Shown piece by piece: positions 32,974-45,078 of a stretch of 64,000 nt of DNA. The stretch covers positions 88,298,027 to 88,362,026 of the forward strand of contig NC_083602.1 in NCBI RefSeq assembly GCF_029168945.1, in the 5' to 3' direction. The notes under the pieces were generated by a model. That model was not told the origin of the DNA. It made no database searches and saw nothing but the letters and a program-made list of their open reading frames with translations. The stretch's first letter is position 1; each line of letters begins with the position of its first letter. The DNA comes from Cannabis sativa (lineage: Eukaryota; Streptophyta; Magnoliopsida; Rosales; Cannabaceae). The position numbers and the translations under genes were made by a program.

Positions 32974-33441
32974 TTGGGGGCTTGGATATTTGATAAACTT
33001 AGTTGTGTGATTCGAAATTCTGATGGTGAATTGATCTCCGTTTTTGCTGGTGCAAAACAAGGCAAAGTTACACCTGAAATTGCAGAAACTATGGGCATTA
33101 GAGAAGCTTTAAGTTGGTTGAAAAATCACAACTATTCCCACGCTACTGTTGAATCCGATAGCCTGGTTTGTGTGGCTGCTATCCGAAGCAATGAGAAGCT
33201 TAAATCTGGGTTCGGTTTTATTGTGGAAGAGTGCAAGTTAATCCTTAGAAGTTTATTAAATGTTACTTTATGTTTTGTCAAACGTTCTGTGAATCGTGCC
33301 GCGCATTTTATTGCCCGACACTCTTTGTCTCTAGCTGAACGTATGTTCCCTATTAATAGTGTTCCTTTGGAGTTGTTGTCTATTCTCTTGGGCGATAGCT
33401 CTTGTTAATAAAGAACACTTTTTCTTCAAAAAAAAAAAAAA
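32974..33441 (+). mobile_element. 5'-truncated LINE with intact RNase H-like frame and poly-A
   Basis: An uninterrupted 144-codon frame (32974-33408) directly preceded by a TAG stop and lacking a good ATG. It is a plant RNase H-like (RVT_3) domain: DGELISVFAGAKQGKVTPEI, then AETMGIREALSWLK, VESDSLVCVAAIRS, VKRSVNRAAHFIARHS, in family order. The acidic residues expected in the E-A-x-A-x-x-x-A-L and E-S-D strands are present (AETMGIREAL, VESDS). TAATAAAG follows the stop and a pure A tract closes it at 33429-33441. No target duplication could be matched. It is most simply the 3' end of a truncated LINE; a domesticated RNase H gene is less likely because there is no start codon. Confidence 0.75.
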
Positions 33442-34971
33442 TCACATATCCCCTCCTTGTTATTTAGCAAGAGTCTTCATAAATTTTTACAAACCGCCCA
33501 ACTTAAATAAATCATAATTCAAACTAAACTGATTCAATTGACGAAAAATACAATTTGAATAATCTCAATTAAAAACTAAACTCTTCAATAATTACTAGGA
33601 TAAGCTAAGAAATATTCTTTTTTGTATCTATTAATCAAAAATACCCTTATATTATATTTCATTTAAAAGTACCCAATTTTATGAGTAGGTTATCCAATAT
33701 ACGTACCCTCACCTTTCACTTAAGTTGAACACATAATTTACATCAGAGATATTATCTATAAAAGTAGGTATATCTTAAAGAATATAAAAATAAAGATAAA
33801 AAAATAAAACAGTATATATAGAGAAAAAAAAAATTATTCAATTTCATTTAAAATAATTTAGTTTGAATATTTTTTTTGAGCAAATAAAATATAGGAAAGT
33901 ATATATAAAATTTTTAAAATAAAATTATTTCATATATATAATATTTATTAATTTATAAATAATTACTTTTTAAAAGGTAAATAATAAATTTTATATTATT
34001 ATGTATTAGATAAAAAATTAAAAAACTTATAAATTGTATATTAAATGAAAATGAAAAACTTATAGAGTAAGACATTAATAATTTATAAATAACTACTTTT
34101 CAAGAGGTAAATAACAAATTATATAATATATAAAAATAAAAAACTTATAAATTGTATATAAGATGAAAAATAAAAAACTTTAAAAGTAAGACGTTAATAA
34201 TAAAAAATTTATAGGATAAGAAATTAATCAACCACCTATAAAAAAAATATTTTTAGATAAATTAATATGGCATAATAAGAGTAATATTTATAACATATAT
34301 GGAAAATATCTAAATAATTTATAAACAAAGTGAGATATTTAATTTTAATGTATTTGAAGAATTGTATACATAGTTATTTTTCAAATAAAATAGAAAATCT
34401 CAAAAAAATTTAAAAATAGAATGAAAAAAATTCCAAGATGGCACATAGATTTATTGTATGCTTTCTTTTATATTATATATAGATTTTAATTTTATAAAGT
34501 TTTTTTGATATTTAGAATTTATAGTTATTTATGTTGATTGTATTTAATTATTGAGGATGATCTTAAGAATTTAGAATAGTAGATTAATATTTTATTTTTA
34601 TTTTTTAAAGATGTGTTGTTTAATAATTAATGTTGCATGTTCTCATTTTTAAGTTTGTAGCAATAATTTAGACAATAATATTTTTAAACTTCAAGTACAC
34701 ATATAATATTTTATTAATATTAAATTTAATTATTTTGAACACTACAAACTAATAAAAAAAAAAGTTATGACGATTTAGGTGGATTAACCCTCCGAATAAA
34801 CTGTCAAAATTATTGGATGGGTTAAACTTTTCTAATTCTTAATTGGGTAGGTTAATTAGATTTTAACAACCCAAAATTTATAGTAGGTTGATTAAAATGT
34901 GTTATAACCCGACCAAAAAGATCGATGTTCACCCTTAATTTTTTATATTGAGTTTGGATAAATCATGAGCA
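33442..34971. other. AT-rich gene-free stretch
   Basis: About 1.5 kb of very AT-rich DNA. A loose duplication is visible: AATTTATAAATAACTACTTTT with AGGTAAATAA at about 33952 and 34079, followed by ACTTATAAATTGTATAT at about 34025 and 34143. Nothing coding. Confidence 0.5.
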
Positions 34972-35140
34972 TTGTTATTAGACCATCAGTAGTGTTAGAT
35001 GCTATTATGAAGTGACGTCTTAATAATAGTTAGCGATAATTTATAAAAATTATTATATTAAATTACATGAAATCTGATTCTTATTTGAACCAATTATTAT
35101 TTAACAATTTGGATAGATTAGGCATTTTAGTATTTCATAC
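34972..35140. mobile_element. Family A MITE copy
   Basis: Starts GAGCATTGTTATTAGACCAT, contains AGTTAGCGATAATTTATAAA and TTATTATATTAAATTACATG, and ends GGCATTTTAGTATTTC, the inverted counterpart of the left end. No clean target duplication. Confidence 0.5.
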
Positions 35141-35149
35141 GAGAGAAGT

Positions 35150-35645
35150 GCTAAAAGACGCATGGTGTTTAGTCTATGCACACGGGATAGGGAATTATCG
35201 AGGAGTGCTCCCTCCGTCCCCATCCCGCCTATCTCTCGCATATTCCCTAATGGGATGGGACGAGAAATATCCTAATATAAAAATAAAAGGTATAATAAAA
35301 ATTTAAATGTATAAAAATATTAAATTATATAAAAATTAAAATATTACACATTATTTATTATTTAATATAGAAATTATCATCTAAAACACAACTTAAAATT
35401 TTATAAAATAAAATACTAATATACTTAAAAATTATAAATGTAAATTATAAAATATAAAATATTACTAAAAAGATAATAAAAATATTAAATGGGTCCCCTT
35501 GGGGCGGAGAATGTTATTTCTGTCCCTACCCCGTTTAATATTTAGGGATAAAAAATAACTTCCATACTCGCCACGTTCCCTATTTAGACAGGAAATCCTC
35601 GCCCCATTAAAGGTTGGTATGGAGCTCATCCCCATAAAGAAAATA
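35150..35645. repeat. Repeat with CCCCATCCCGCC / GGGGCGGAGAATG ends
   Basis: GC-rich blocks at 35200-35270 (CCCTCCGTCCCCATCCC, TAATGGGATGGGACGAG) and 35490-35640 (GGGTCCCCTTGGGGCGGAG, CCTCGCCCCATTAAAGG) surround an AT-rich centre. Plant repeats of this look, built on GGGGA/TCCCC words, are frequent non-autonomous elements. Ends are not defined, and the small frame at 35067-35306 is not a gene. Confidence 0.38.
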
Positions 35646-35869
35646 TGTATCTCTAGTCATATTGTTAACTAAGTAAGTATTGAGTCTCACACAATTTAAT
35701 ATAATAATTAATTGTAAAATATCACTAACTATTTACAAGACGTGACTATTAACCTCCTATACCATCTTCTATAAAATGTGTGTGAGTTTACTCTCTCTCT
35801 CTATATATATCTATACAATATCTACTTTACTCTACTCTCTACTCCATCTGTGTGTGGATTGGAGGGGTA

Positions 35870-36295
35870 GAGGTGACAATTCTTATAATGGGTCGTGGTT
35901 TAGGTATTATAAGTAAATGTCAAACTCATATCCTACCCATTTATTATTCATGTCATAAACTAGAACTCTAACATGTTTATAAATGGATTACCTTGATCCA
36001 ACCCATTTAAATAAAAAATCGTGCTTAATTTTGGTTAATTTTTTTAACTCGTTGACATGTTTACAACAAGTTTAATAAATTCACAATCTTTTTTATGGCA
36101 TATTTATGAGCAATGTAATATATTTATGTTCTATTTAATTAAAAAAATATAATTTAAATATAATAAATTTAAGAGTGGATACACCCGTTTAATAAATGGG
36201 GTAGTCGTATAAAATAGAAATGACACAAATTCATTTAAGAAAAATCTAAATCCATTTATTTTGTACGGGTTTTGAGTCGTATCGTGTCCGACTCA
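35870..36295. repeat. GGGTCGTG / GTCGTATCGTGTCCGAC repeat
   Basis: Oppositely oriented blocks at 35870-36040 and 36180-36295 (ACCCATTTAAATAAAAAATCG against CCGTTTAATAAATGGGGTA) form loose inverted repeats around an AT-rich middle. The words CGGGTTTTGAGTCGTATCG resemble a common plant non-autonomous repeat class. No defined ends. Confidence 0.35.
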
Positions 36296-36303
36296 TATTG
36301 TCA

Positions 36304-36482
36304 TAAGAAATGCCAGAAGACACTAGTAATACTTAGCACTACCTAATGTATCACATCGTTATTAGTGCAATTAAGTATCAGAGCCTACAAAATTTAATTT
36401 AATATTATAATGAAATATCCCTAACCATTTATAAGGTGTCATTTCAAGGTAAACTAATCACTTGTACCTAATAAGAATGCTC
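36304..36482. mobile_element. Family A MITE with 8-bp target duplication
   Basis: Left end TAAGAAATGCCAGAAGACAC and right end TACCTAATAAGAATGCTC are inverted repeats. Inverted family A core (TTATTAGTGCAATTAAGTATC, ATATCCCTAACCATTTATAA) is present. Flanked by TATTGTCA at 36296-36303 and 36483-36490. Confidence 0.7.
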
Positions 36483-36584
36483 TATTGTCACCTCTGTGGT
36501 GGGGGAGAGGTAATGACATCGTTTAAAAAGGTAGGTCTTTTGTAATTATTTTAATGCTAAAAAAGACCTACGGTGACTAGCACA

Positions 36585-36725
36585 TTTTTAAGGTGTAATA
36601 TCACTATTATAGTGCAATTAAGTATTAAGTCTCATATAATTTAATGTAATAATTTTCAGAGGATATCGCTGACTAATTGTAAGGCGTCACTTCTAGAAGG
36701 TGCTAAGCACGACTAATGTCTAAGA
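36585..36725. mobile_element. Partial family A MITE
   Basis: AGTGCAATTAAGTATTAAGT, ATATCGCTGACTAATTGTAA and AAGGTGCTAAGCACGACTAA repeat the layout of the neighbouring copy at 36304. A further partial copy of the same core (AAGTAAGTATTGAGTCTCAC, ATATCACTAACTATTTACAA) lies at about 35670-35755. Confidence 0.42.
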
Positions 36726-37090
36726 ACATCTCCAATGGTAAAAATTTAGAAAATGCTTGCTGAAGTGGACATATGATATGATAAAATATTGAGATACTAT
36801 ACTATTAGAGAGAAAAAGATATCATTTTAAAAATTTATATGGATGCTATACAGTAGCATTGATGCTATTTATTTATTTTTTAATAAAAAATCGAAGCTAA
36901 AAAATTATTGTAATTAAAAATTAAGATATATATTAAATAATAATATGTGAGATTATAATTATAGTATTTTTAAAAAATGATATATATTAAAATATTTTAA
37001 AAAATAAGAGTAACAAAATAATATAAAAAAAATATATATATTATATTGTTTAAATTTTTAACATCCTCTACTACCGTTCAAAATGTTTGC
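36726..37090. mobile_element. ACATCTCCAATGG-type MITE remnant
   Basis: Begins GAACATCTCCAATGGTAAAA, the degenerate form of the frequent GAGCATCTCCAATGG end, and shares its body with the copy at 2291. A possible right end with CATCCTCTACTACCG occurs near 37062. Boundaries tentative. Confidence 0.4.
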
Positions 37091-37571
37091 TTTATTTTAG
37101 TTTAGTTGGTTGTATAGGGTCCACTTGTGAGTGGTGTTTTAGTATATATTATTTTGTTGTTGTTGATGATGTTGTAGTGAAAAATACTTTTTTTATAATC
37201 AATTAATTAAATTTACTTCTAATTTTATATTTATTTGAAACATATCTCTTTTTATATGTATTGTATCCAAAATACCCTAATATAAGAGAGTCACATGGAT
37301 AGTATCTTGAAGTGATAGGGACAAAATTAGTACAATGTTTAAAAAAAGAGATAAAAATGATAGACTTTAAAAAAAAAAAGTAAAAATAGAAGAGGACAAC
37401 ATAAAAAGGTTATAAAGTGTAATTTTATCAAAATAAAACTGGTTGGATTTTGTGATGAAGTTGTAACATTACACTCACTCATCTCGCGCGGGGCCCACTC
37501 CTTTACCCACTTCCATAATTGCATTCCATGCAATAAGCCGCCCTCACCTCATGACCTTTTTTTTTTTTTTT
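37091..37571. other. AT-rich intergenic stretch
   Basis: A poly-T run at 37558-37571 abuts the next MITE and may be its target. No gene. Confidence 0.45.
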
Positions 37572-37873
37572 GATAATTAGATAAGATATTTAAAGAATTT
37601 TTTATACATTTTTACAGTTTTTTATAAAAATAATATTAAAATAATAAAAAAATTACATAAAAATAATAAAAAAATAATATCTAAATAACATTAAAATACA
37701 ACAAAAAATAATATACAGATAACAAAAACTCAACAACAAATTAACAAGAGTACAACATAAGAAAATCGTATTTTCTGTAAATAAAATCAAAAAAATTGTA
37801 AAATGTTTAAAATTCTCTGAAACCGTATTTTTTGTAATTTTTTTTTGTTATTTGGTGTGTTTGTGAAATAATT
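37572..37873 (+). mobile_element. AACA-rich MITE, copy 4
   Basis: Starts GATAATTAGATAAGATATTT and ends GTGTTTGTGAAATAATTT. Conserved blocks include ACATAAGAAAATCGTATTTT, CTGTAAATAAAATCAAAAA and CTGAAACCGTATTTTTTGTA. It sits between T runs, so a target duplication cannot be distinguished. Confidence 0.7.
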
Positions 37874-40047
37874 TTTTTTTTAAGCTTCAAACGTTGCCTT
37901 TTACCAATTAACCGGAAAAATAAAAAATTCTTTAATTTTGTCCACTCAAAAAACTAAAAATTCTTTTAATAATTAGGGCTTTGGCTGGGGTGCTGATGGG
38001 GAGACCCTTTCTTTGTACTCGGTCGGGTATTTGTGTACATGTATATATAGGCGAAAACCAAGAAAAATGTGTATATTTTAATTAATTATAATATATATAT
38101 ATTTATAAATTGTAATTAAAGATGTTAATTTTCTTTATTAAGAAAAAAAGATGTTAATTTTCTTTTTAATGGTTAAGCTAGATATATATTAGAGAAGAAA
38201 TGTTTAGATCCCAAACCCCAATCCATAAGACTTGTTTGTAATTCTTTAACCATTGATGCCAAATTTTTTATTGTTGCATTTTTACTTTAAATGATATTTA
38301 ATGTAATAAAAATATAAATTTATATTAATTTTTAATATATTTTTTAAAAAGATAAAATAGGGCCCTTCTTCTTTACAAAAAAAAAATGTATGTGTCTGTA
38401 CTTAACTTAAATTTTAAATGAGTAGAGTCTCTCAATGCGAACCTTGTGAGTGAGGAGTTTAATTTACTAACTTTTACTTCTAAATCTAATGATACTCTTA
38501 GTGAACTATATAGAAGTAAGAAATTTATATATATATAAAGTGGAATTTGGTCCCATTACTAAATTAAGCTAATCTTTCTCAAATAAACACTACTCTTATT
38601 TTCAATTTTCCCAATTTTCTCAATTTTTCTCCTTCTCTCGTCTGTTTCTATTCCGAACCCACACTGAACCACCACTAATGACAAATCAACCTTTACCACC
38701 ATCCACTCCCGTCACCATTTTATCAATTTTTAGGTACTTGGAGGGAAAACTTTCATAAAAACATATGGCTTTCGAAAAGATTTATGCCTTTATTTGTCTG
38801 TTGTCTTGATTTTCTTGCAAAAAATTTTGATATGGTTTTTTTTTTTTTTTTTTTTTGCATTTTTTGAGTTTTTTGTGCCTTTTGCTTGCAAGAAAGTCAA
38901 TAGGTTCAATGGTTACTCGATACTTGATATAAGCATGCTCTTAATGTTAGGGTTGAATTTTCAATATATATTATGCTAATTAATAATATTATTATGTTAT
39001 TTGATTTAAAGCATTCGTTGTACTTGATAGTACTCGATATAATTGTACTTGATATAATAGTACTATCGAGCATTTGATAATTATGTTGTTTGTTTATTTT
39101 TAATTGAAACTATAACTCTCTAAAACCATCGTGTCCAGGTCCAAGTCGAGGGTGTGGGTATAGGTTTGATGTTTGGGTATATGTTTAAGGTTCGGGTCTG
39201 AAGGTAGGGTTTGGGGCCAATAAGGTCGAAGTTTTGATTGGGGTACAAAATATTAATAGAAGGATATACAAATAGATTATAATTAAGAAATAAAAACTAT
39301 TTAAATAAATTTTGAAAGTGATTTTTTTCAAAATTTTCAAAAGTTTGATTTTTATTTTTAAAATTGAAAAGTGAAAAACTTTTATAGTAATTGTTTTTTA
39401 AAATATTTTTATTTTTCTAATTAAAAAAAAATTATCAAACACATTTTACTTAAAATATTTATAACTGAACCAAACCGATCGAATAAGTTAAACCCTACTA
39501 AAATGTGACAAATGCAATGCACCGAATGTGACATTACTAGAACATGACAATTAAGGACTAATTAAATATTCCATCACACACTCATCTTTCAATATATATT
39601 TATTATTTATATACAATATATATTCCATCACACATTAATTAATATCATTAAATACTGTGATAGTTAATGCTTTTGTAACAATTTATTTCACAAGATCTTG
39701 TTAATTATAATTTTGAAATGCAAATAATAGTAAATACGACTTCATTCAAAGGTTCGAAACCTTAATTGAAGATGTGATTCGGCAAATCACACAAATCATA
39801 TTATCATAAAATAGTTAATCCATAATAACATAAACTATTTTGCTTCACTTTATAAAGAGAATCATTTTTAATTAATAAGAATAAGGAGTTTTATTTGCAT
39901 TCTCAAAACTCATAAAAGCAATCATTTTAATAAATTTTACTATAGTTTATATTATTTTTTTTTAAAAAAAAAATTCTCTCCTAATATACATATTAAACAA
40001 AACTAAATTATATTTTAAAAATTATAATAAAAATAAAATAAAAAATA
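37874..40047. other. Gene-free stretch with unassigned leader-like DNA
   Basis: 2.2 kb, mostly AT-rich. 38590-38720 is CT-rich with GC-richer sequence resembling a plant 5' leader, but no coding frame follows. 39000-39075 has a TACTTGATAGTACTCGAT repeat cluster, and 39120-39240 is a GGGTTTGGGGT-like low-complexity patch. No supported gene. Confidence 0.45.
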
Positions 40048-40052
40048 ATATG

Positions 40053-40293
40053 TATTGCGGCTTAGAAATGAAAATGAGAGAAATATTTTATTGAGTAATC
40101 GAATGAATAAATTACAGAGTATAACCAATTATATATATATAGGTTGTGACCCAAAACCAATTAAACTGACTTAATTAACTAATTAGTTAATAACAAGAAT
40201 AAAAACGAGACAAAACAAACATGATCATAACTAACTAACTCCTGACAGTAGAGACAAATAATAACCGAAATAATAGAACCAATTCTTGTAATC
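40053..40293 (-). repeat. 3' LTR of the minus-strand Copia
   Basis: Direct repeat partner of 44837-45073. Shared segments include TTATTGAGTAATCGAAT, ATATAGGTTGTGACCCAAAA and AGAACCAATTCTTGTAA. Confidence 0.9.
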
Positions 40294-40559
40294 CCCCCAC
40301 TCAAGGTGGACTGTATAAATCGTATACAAACATCTTAGTCACGTGAGAAGAAAGTGTTGTTGAAGGTAATGGTTTGGTAAACACATCAGCAAGTTGTAAG
40401 TTGCTGGGGACAAAGTATAAGTCGAATGGTGGAGTTGTTGATTTTGTCACGAATGAAGTGACAGTCGAGTTCGATGTGTTTCGTTCGTTTATGAAATGTT
40501 AGATTATTGGCAATGTGTTTTGCAGATTGATTGTCACATTATATGAATGCCGGTGTTGG

Positions 40560-43500
40560 TTGATGTAAATGGAGGTCTGAGAAGAGATATTGAAGCCAAG
40601 TTATCTCGCTAGTGGTGGCAGCAAGAGCTCTGTATTTTGTTTTAGCAGAACTTTTGGAAATAGTAGGTTATTTTTTGGTCTTCCGTGAGATGAGGCAATC
40701 TCCGATGAATATGAAGAAACCAGTTATGGAGCGTCGAGTGATTGGAAAAGAGGCCCAATCTGAATCAGAAAAGCCTCTTAGGTGCAGAGATGAACTTAGT
40801 GAATAGAGGAGACCTTGTCCTGGATTGTCTTTGAGGTAACGAAGCAAGTGGTTGAAGAGCCTGTAAGTGTGTATTTTGAGGGTTAGACACGAATTGGCTG
40901 AGACAGTCCACTGCAAATGTGATGCCAAGCCGTGACAATGTCAAATATAGAAGTTTTTCAATGAGTTGTCAATAGGTAGACGGATTAGTTAAAGGTTCTC
41001 CTTGCTGGTCATCGAGCTTGGTTCAAGGATCCATGGGAGTTTTAGCAGGTTTGCATCCTGCATAGCCGACATCTTCGAGAAGTTGGACATTATACTTGCA
41101 TTGGGAGAGAATGAGGCCATCTTTGCTTCTAGCAATTTCAAAGCCCAAAAAGTAACGAAGAGGTCCAAGGGCCTTGAGCTTGAACTTTTGGAGTAAAGAA
41201 GATTGGACATGTTGGAGAGCATCAAGGTTTGGTCCAGTGAGCACGATATTGTCAACATAAACAAGTAGTGAAATGAATTGATCATCCGAGCCTCATGTGA
41301 ACAAATTGTAATTTGCCTGAGATTGTTTGAAGCCTTCTTAAATTAAGGCGTCAAATAGCTTTTTGTACCATTGACGTGAGGACTGGCGAAGACCATATAT
41401 TAATTTGTGGAGTCTACACACAAGGTTGAAATCTACAAAAAAAGAAGGGGGTGGTGTTAGTCCCGGTGGTAATTGCATGTACACCTTTTCAATAAGGTCA
41501 CCATTTAAGAAAGTGTTGTTTATGTCAATTTATAACATGTGCCACTATTTAATAGTAGAGATGGCAAGTAATAATTTAAACCTGACCATTTTAGCCACAA
41601 GAGAGAAAGTGTCAAAGAAGTTAAATCCTTCTTATTGAGTATATCATTGAGATACAAGGTGTGATTTGTGTCTTTTGATGGAACCATCACTGTTGAACTT
41701 AATTTTGTAAACCCAACGACAACCGATTGCTCTCTTTCTTGGTGGAAGAGGTACACCATACCATATTTTGTTGTTGCAAAGAGCAGTAAGTTCTATATCC
41801 ATGGCATCCAACCATTGCTGGTATTGCATGGCTTGTTTGTAGGTTTGGGGTTCTTTGTGTGAAGTAACTGCAAGGATAAAAGCTTTGTAAGAATTAGTTA
41901 ATCGAGTATAAGCAAGAAATTTATCAAGTTTCTGAGGAGTAAAAATTAATCTTGTATGGTAGAGTAGCATTCAAAATTTTTTAGGTAACTCGATTGTTTG
42001 ATGCTTTATTCTTCTAAGAGATACTGGTTGCTCCATAGGTGGAGATGATGGTATATTAGTAGCTGATGGAGTGCAGGCATTGTTGTCTTGTGTAGTGAAA
42101 GTTTGTCTTGATCCTGCAATTTTAGTATTTTAAGCAGGATAGTCATGAATTAGAGTATTAGTTACACCTAAAGAAGGTAAAACTAGCTCTGCAAAAGGAT
42201 TAATTTAAGTGACAACTTCATTCAATTTATGGAAAGGATAGATACATTCATGAAAAATAACATTCCTAGAAAAAATTATTTTGAGTTAAGATCATAAAGT
42301 TTGTAGTCCTTCACCCCTTGAGGGTAACCCATAAACATACAGGTTCTAACTCGTGGAGCAAACTTATTTCTATGTGCTGTAAGGGTAAAGGCAAAGACTA
42401 AACATCTAAAGTTACGTAAAGAGTTATAGTCAGGTTCCTTTTTGAACATAAGTTCATAAGGTGATTAATTTTTTAGAATGGGAGTGGGGGTTCGATTAAT
42501 GAGGAATGTGGTAGTCATGATGCATTCTGTCCAAAAATGAAAAGGTACGTGAGCTTGAAAACAAAGAGATTTTGCCACATTTAACAAATGTTGATGCTTT
42601 CTTTCAGCAACGACATTTTGTTCAGGGGTTTCTACACAAGTAAAGTCATGTAGTATGCCATGTTTTTGAAAAAGTTCTCTAAAAACCAATTCAAGTGCAT
42701 TGTCGAACTTGAATTTTTTAATCATGCGGTTAAATTGGTTTTGAACATAAGAAAAAAATTAAAGAATAACACTTGGTGCATCAGATTTTTATTTTAAAAG
42801 ATAAGACCATGTAAATCTTGAATGATCATCAACTAAAGTGAGAAAACAATTTATGTCCAGAATGAGAAGTAATGTGATAGGATCCCTAAATGTCATAGTG
42901 TAAGAGATCAAAAGTATTAGAGGTAAAATTGTTAATATCAGGAAAAGAAAGTTTTTTTTTATTTAGCCATATGACAAATATAACATGGAGATTTTTTTAT
43001 GCAAGTTTGTAACATTACATTTCAGTTTATTGCTAAGTAAATGTAAGTATTTATTGGAGAGGTGTCCAAGACAGGAGTGCCAAAGGTCGGCAGCTATGTG
43101 GAGAATATGCAATTCTACAGGTGAAGAATCCAACATGTATAGACCATTCTTGGACTCACTTTTTCCAATCATTCTCTTGTGGATGGTGTCCTGTATGATG
43201 AAATGATCATTAAAGAATTTAACACAGAGAGAATTTTGATCAGTGAGGCAATTTACTGATATAATATTGTATTTAAAATTTGGTACATATAGGACATCAT
43301 TTAGGATCAAATGAGGAGAAATGGCAACATAACCACTTTTACTTACTAATAATTTGTCATTGTTAGGCAACAACAATCTAGTATTGTTAACATTTCAGAT
43401 GAATTGAGAGAGTTTGAGATTAGAACAAATGTGCCTTGTTGCCCCTGAATCTAAGATCCTAGATCCATTAACAGGGAAAGAAGACACATTTGAGAGAATG

Positions 43501-44655
43501 ATACCTGTGTTGCCCGTAGAAGTGATAGGTTCTGATGTGGTCATACTTATTTGTTGAACAACAAGAAGATTCAGAAGTTGCTGGTATTGTGTTAAGGTGA
43601 GTTGTGGAAGGAGTGTTTGGCTGTCACCAGAAGCACCAATATTCTCATTACTATTTTGAACTTGATTGGCTAAGGCTTCTTTTCTTTTGTTGTTCTTGTT
43701 ATAACCAGATGGTTAGCCGTGTATTTTGTAACATTTCTTAATTGTGTGTCCAAGAATATTGCAATGAGTGTAGAAAGGTTTGTTCCTCTTATGTGGAAAT
43801 GACTTGTTTCCATTGGAATCTGGTTTGTTAGATTTGCTTTTGTCTCCTTGAAAGGCAAAAGCCATGCTTTGATTTTGTTTAACACCAGAAGTTGATTTTT
43901 CCTTTGGTTTTCCTCCCGTGTGACAAAAACACGATTTACCTTTGGTAGAGGATCCATAAGAAGTATACTGCTTTTCACTTGTGAATAGGAATCAGAAAGC
44001 CCCATTAAGAATGACATAATATACTCCATGTGGTAGTGTTCTTGGAGTCTTTTGACACCTCCTTAATTTCAGCATTGCATACACAAGTAAGACGATACTA
44101 AGACAATTGTTCCCAAATCGTCTTCAGCTTGGTGAAGTACATACTAATTCCCTGGTTGTCTTGTTTCATATTCATCATACCTTTCCTTAAGTTGTATATG
44201 TGCGGGCTATTCTTTTGATAAAAACGAACCTTAAGATCATTCCATATAGTTGTAGTAGATTCGTCATACAAAATACTAGAGGAAATCTCTTTAGAATTAG
44301 AATTCAAGATCCATGATATGACAATGTTAATATTTCCAGTCCAAACATTATACAAAATAGATTTGGAAAGTGAAGGTTTAGGAATAGAACCGTCCAAGAA
44401 CCTGACTTTGTTCTTGACTGAAATTGCCAATTGCATAGCTCTGCTCCACGACATGTAGTTATCCTACCCAGTGAGAAGTTGAGAGACAAGTATATTGCCT
44501 AGATTATTAACATGGTGGAGGTAATAAGGATTAGAAGGATCTTCGTGGGGGTTTCTCTGCTGCATCTAGCTTCTTGATCAACTGAATTCGTAGGTAGCCC
44601 AGAATATTCACCTATGACCGCAGGACTAGATTGATCGTCATTTGACATCCTTGAA
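40560..44655 (-). pseudogene. Copia gag-pol remnant
   Basis: Read from high to low coordinates: gag start near 44650; gag (UBN2-like) at 44454-44098 and 44029-43760 (SFLMGLSDSYSQVKSS); a zinc-knuckle remnant near 43700-43750 (KCYKIHG); gag-pre-integrase at 43376-42963 (SCLGHLSNKYLHLLSNK); integrase at 42725-42465 (EQNVVAERKHQHLLNVAKSL); reverse transcriptase in pieces at 41970-41644, 41759-41520 and 41285-41023; RNase H at 40928-40668. The reverse transcriptase box reads YVDN (41248-41259) where YVDD is needed for catalysis. Frameshifts and stops are frequent, so it cannot produce a working polyprotein. Confidence 0.88.
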
Positions 44656-44836
44656 ACATAAATAAAAAGATCAGGCAAGAAAACACTGATCAAAAGAACA
44701 AGAAAGGAAAGCATAGAGCTGAACAAGGCACCAACTCTGGTTCAAGAGTTCATCGGAGAAGAGAATAGAAACACGACAAATAGGACGGAGAAGAATCAAG
44801 ATTTGGGAAAAGCTTTTCTTTCCCGCTCTGATACCA

Positions 44837-45073
44837 TATTGTAGATTAGAAATGAAAACAAGAGAAACATTTTATTGAGTAATCGAATAAATAAATTACA
44901 GAGTAAAACCAACCATATATAGGTTGTGACCCAAAACTAACTAAACCGACTTAATTAATTAATTAGTTAATAATAAGAATAAAAAGGAGACAAAACAAAC
45001 ATCATCATAACTAAGTAACTCCTGAAAGTAGGGACAAACAATGACCAAAATAACAGAACCAATTCTTGTAACA
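44837..45073 (-). repeat. 5' LTR of the minus-strand Copia
   Basis: Minus-strand sequence starts TGTTACAAGAATTGG and ends CAATA, directly followed by the tRNA-Met-complementary primer-binding site. Confidence 0.9.
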
Positions 45074-45078
45074 ATATG

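Larger units (their letters stand above)
40053..45073 (-). mobile_element. Copia LTR retrotransposon, degraded
   Basis: A 5.0-kb element on the minus strand. LTRs at 40053-40293 and 44837-45073 (about 237-241 bp, roughly 90 percent alike by eye), target duplication ATATG at 40048-40052 and 45074-45078. The primer-binding site, minus strand TGGTATCAGAGC, abuts the 5' LTR at 44825-44836 and matches initiator tRNA-Met. A polypurine GTGGGGGGA precedes the 3' LTR (about 40293-40302). Domain order gag, zinc knuckle, integrase, reverse transcriptase, RNase H is Copia. Every domain is broken by stops or frameshifts. Confidence 0.92.

Noticed and set aside
35067..35306. 79-codon open frame
   Set aside because: It spans a MITE end and a GC-rich repeat; no family features.
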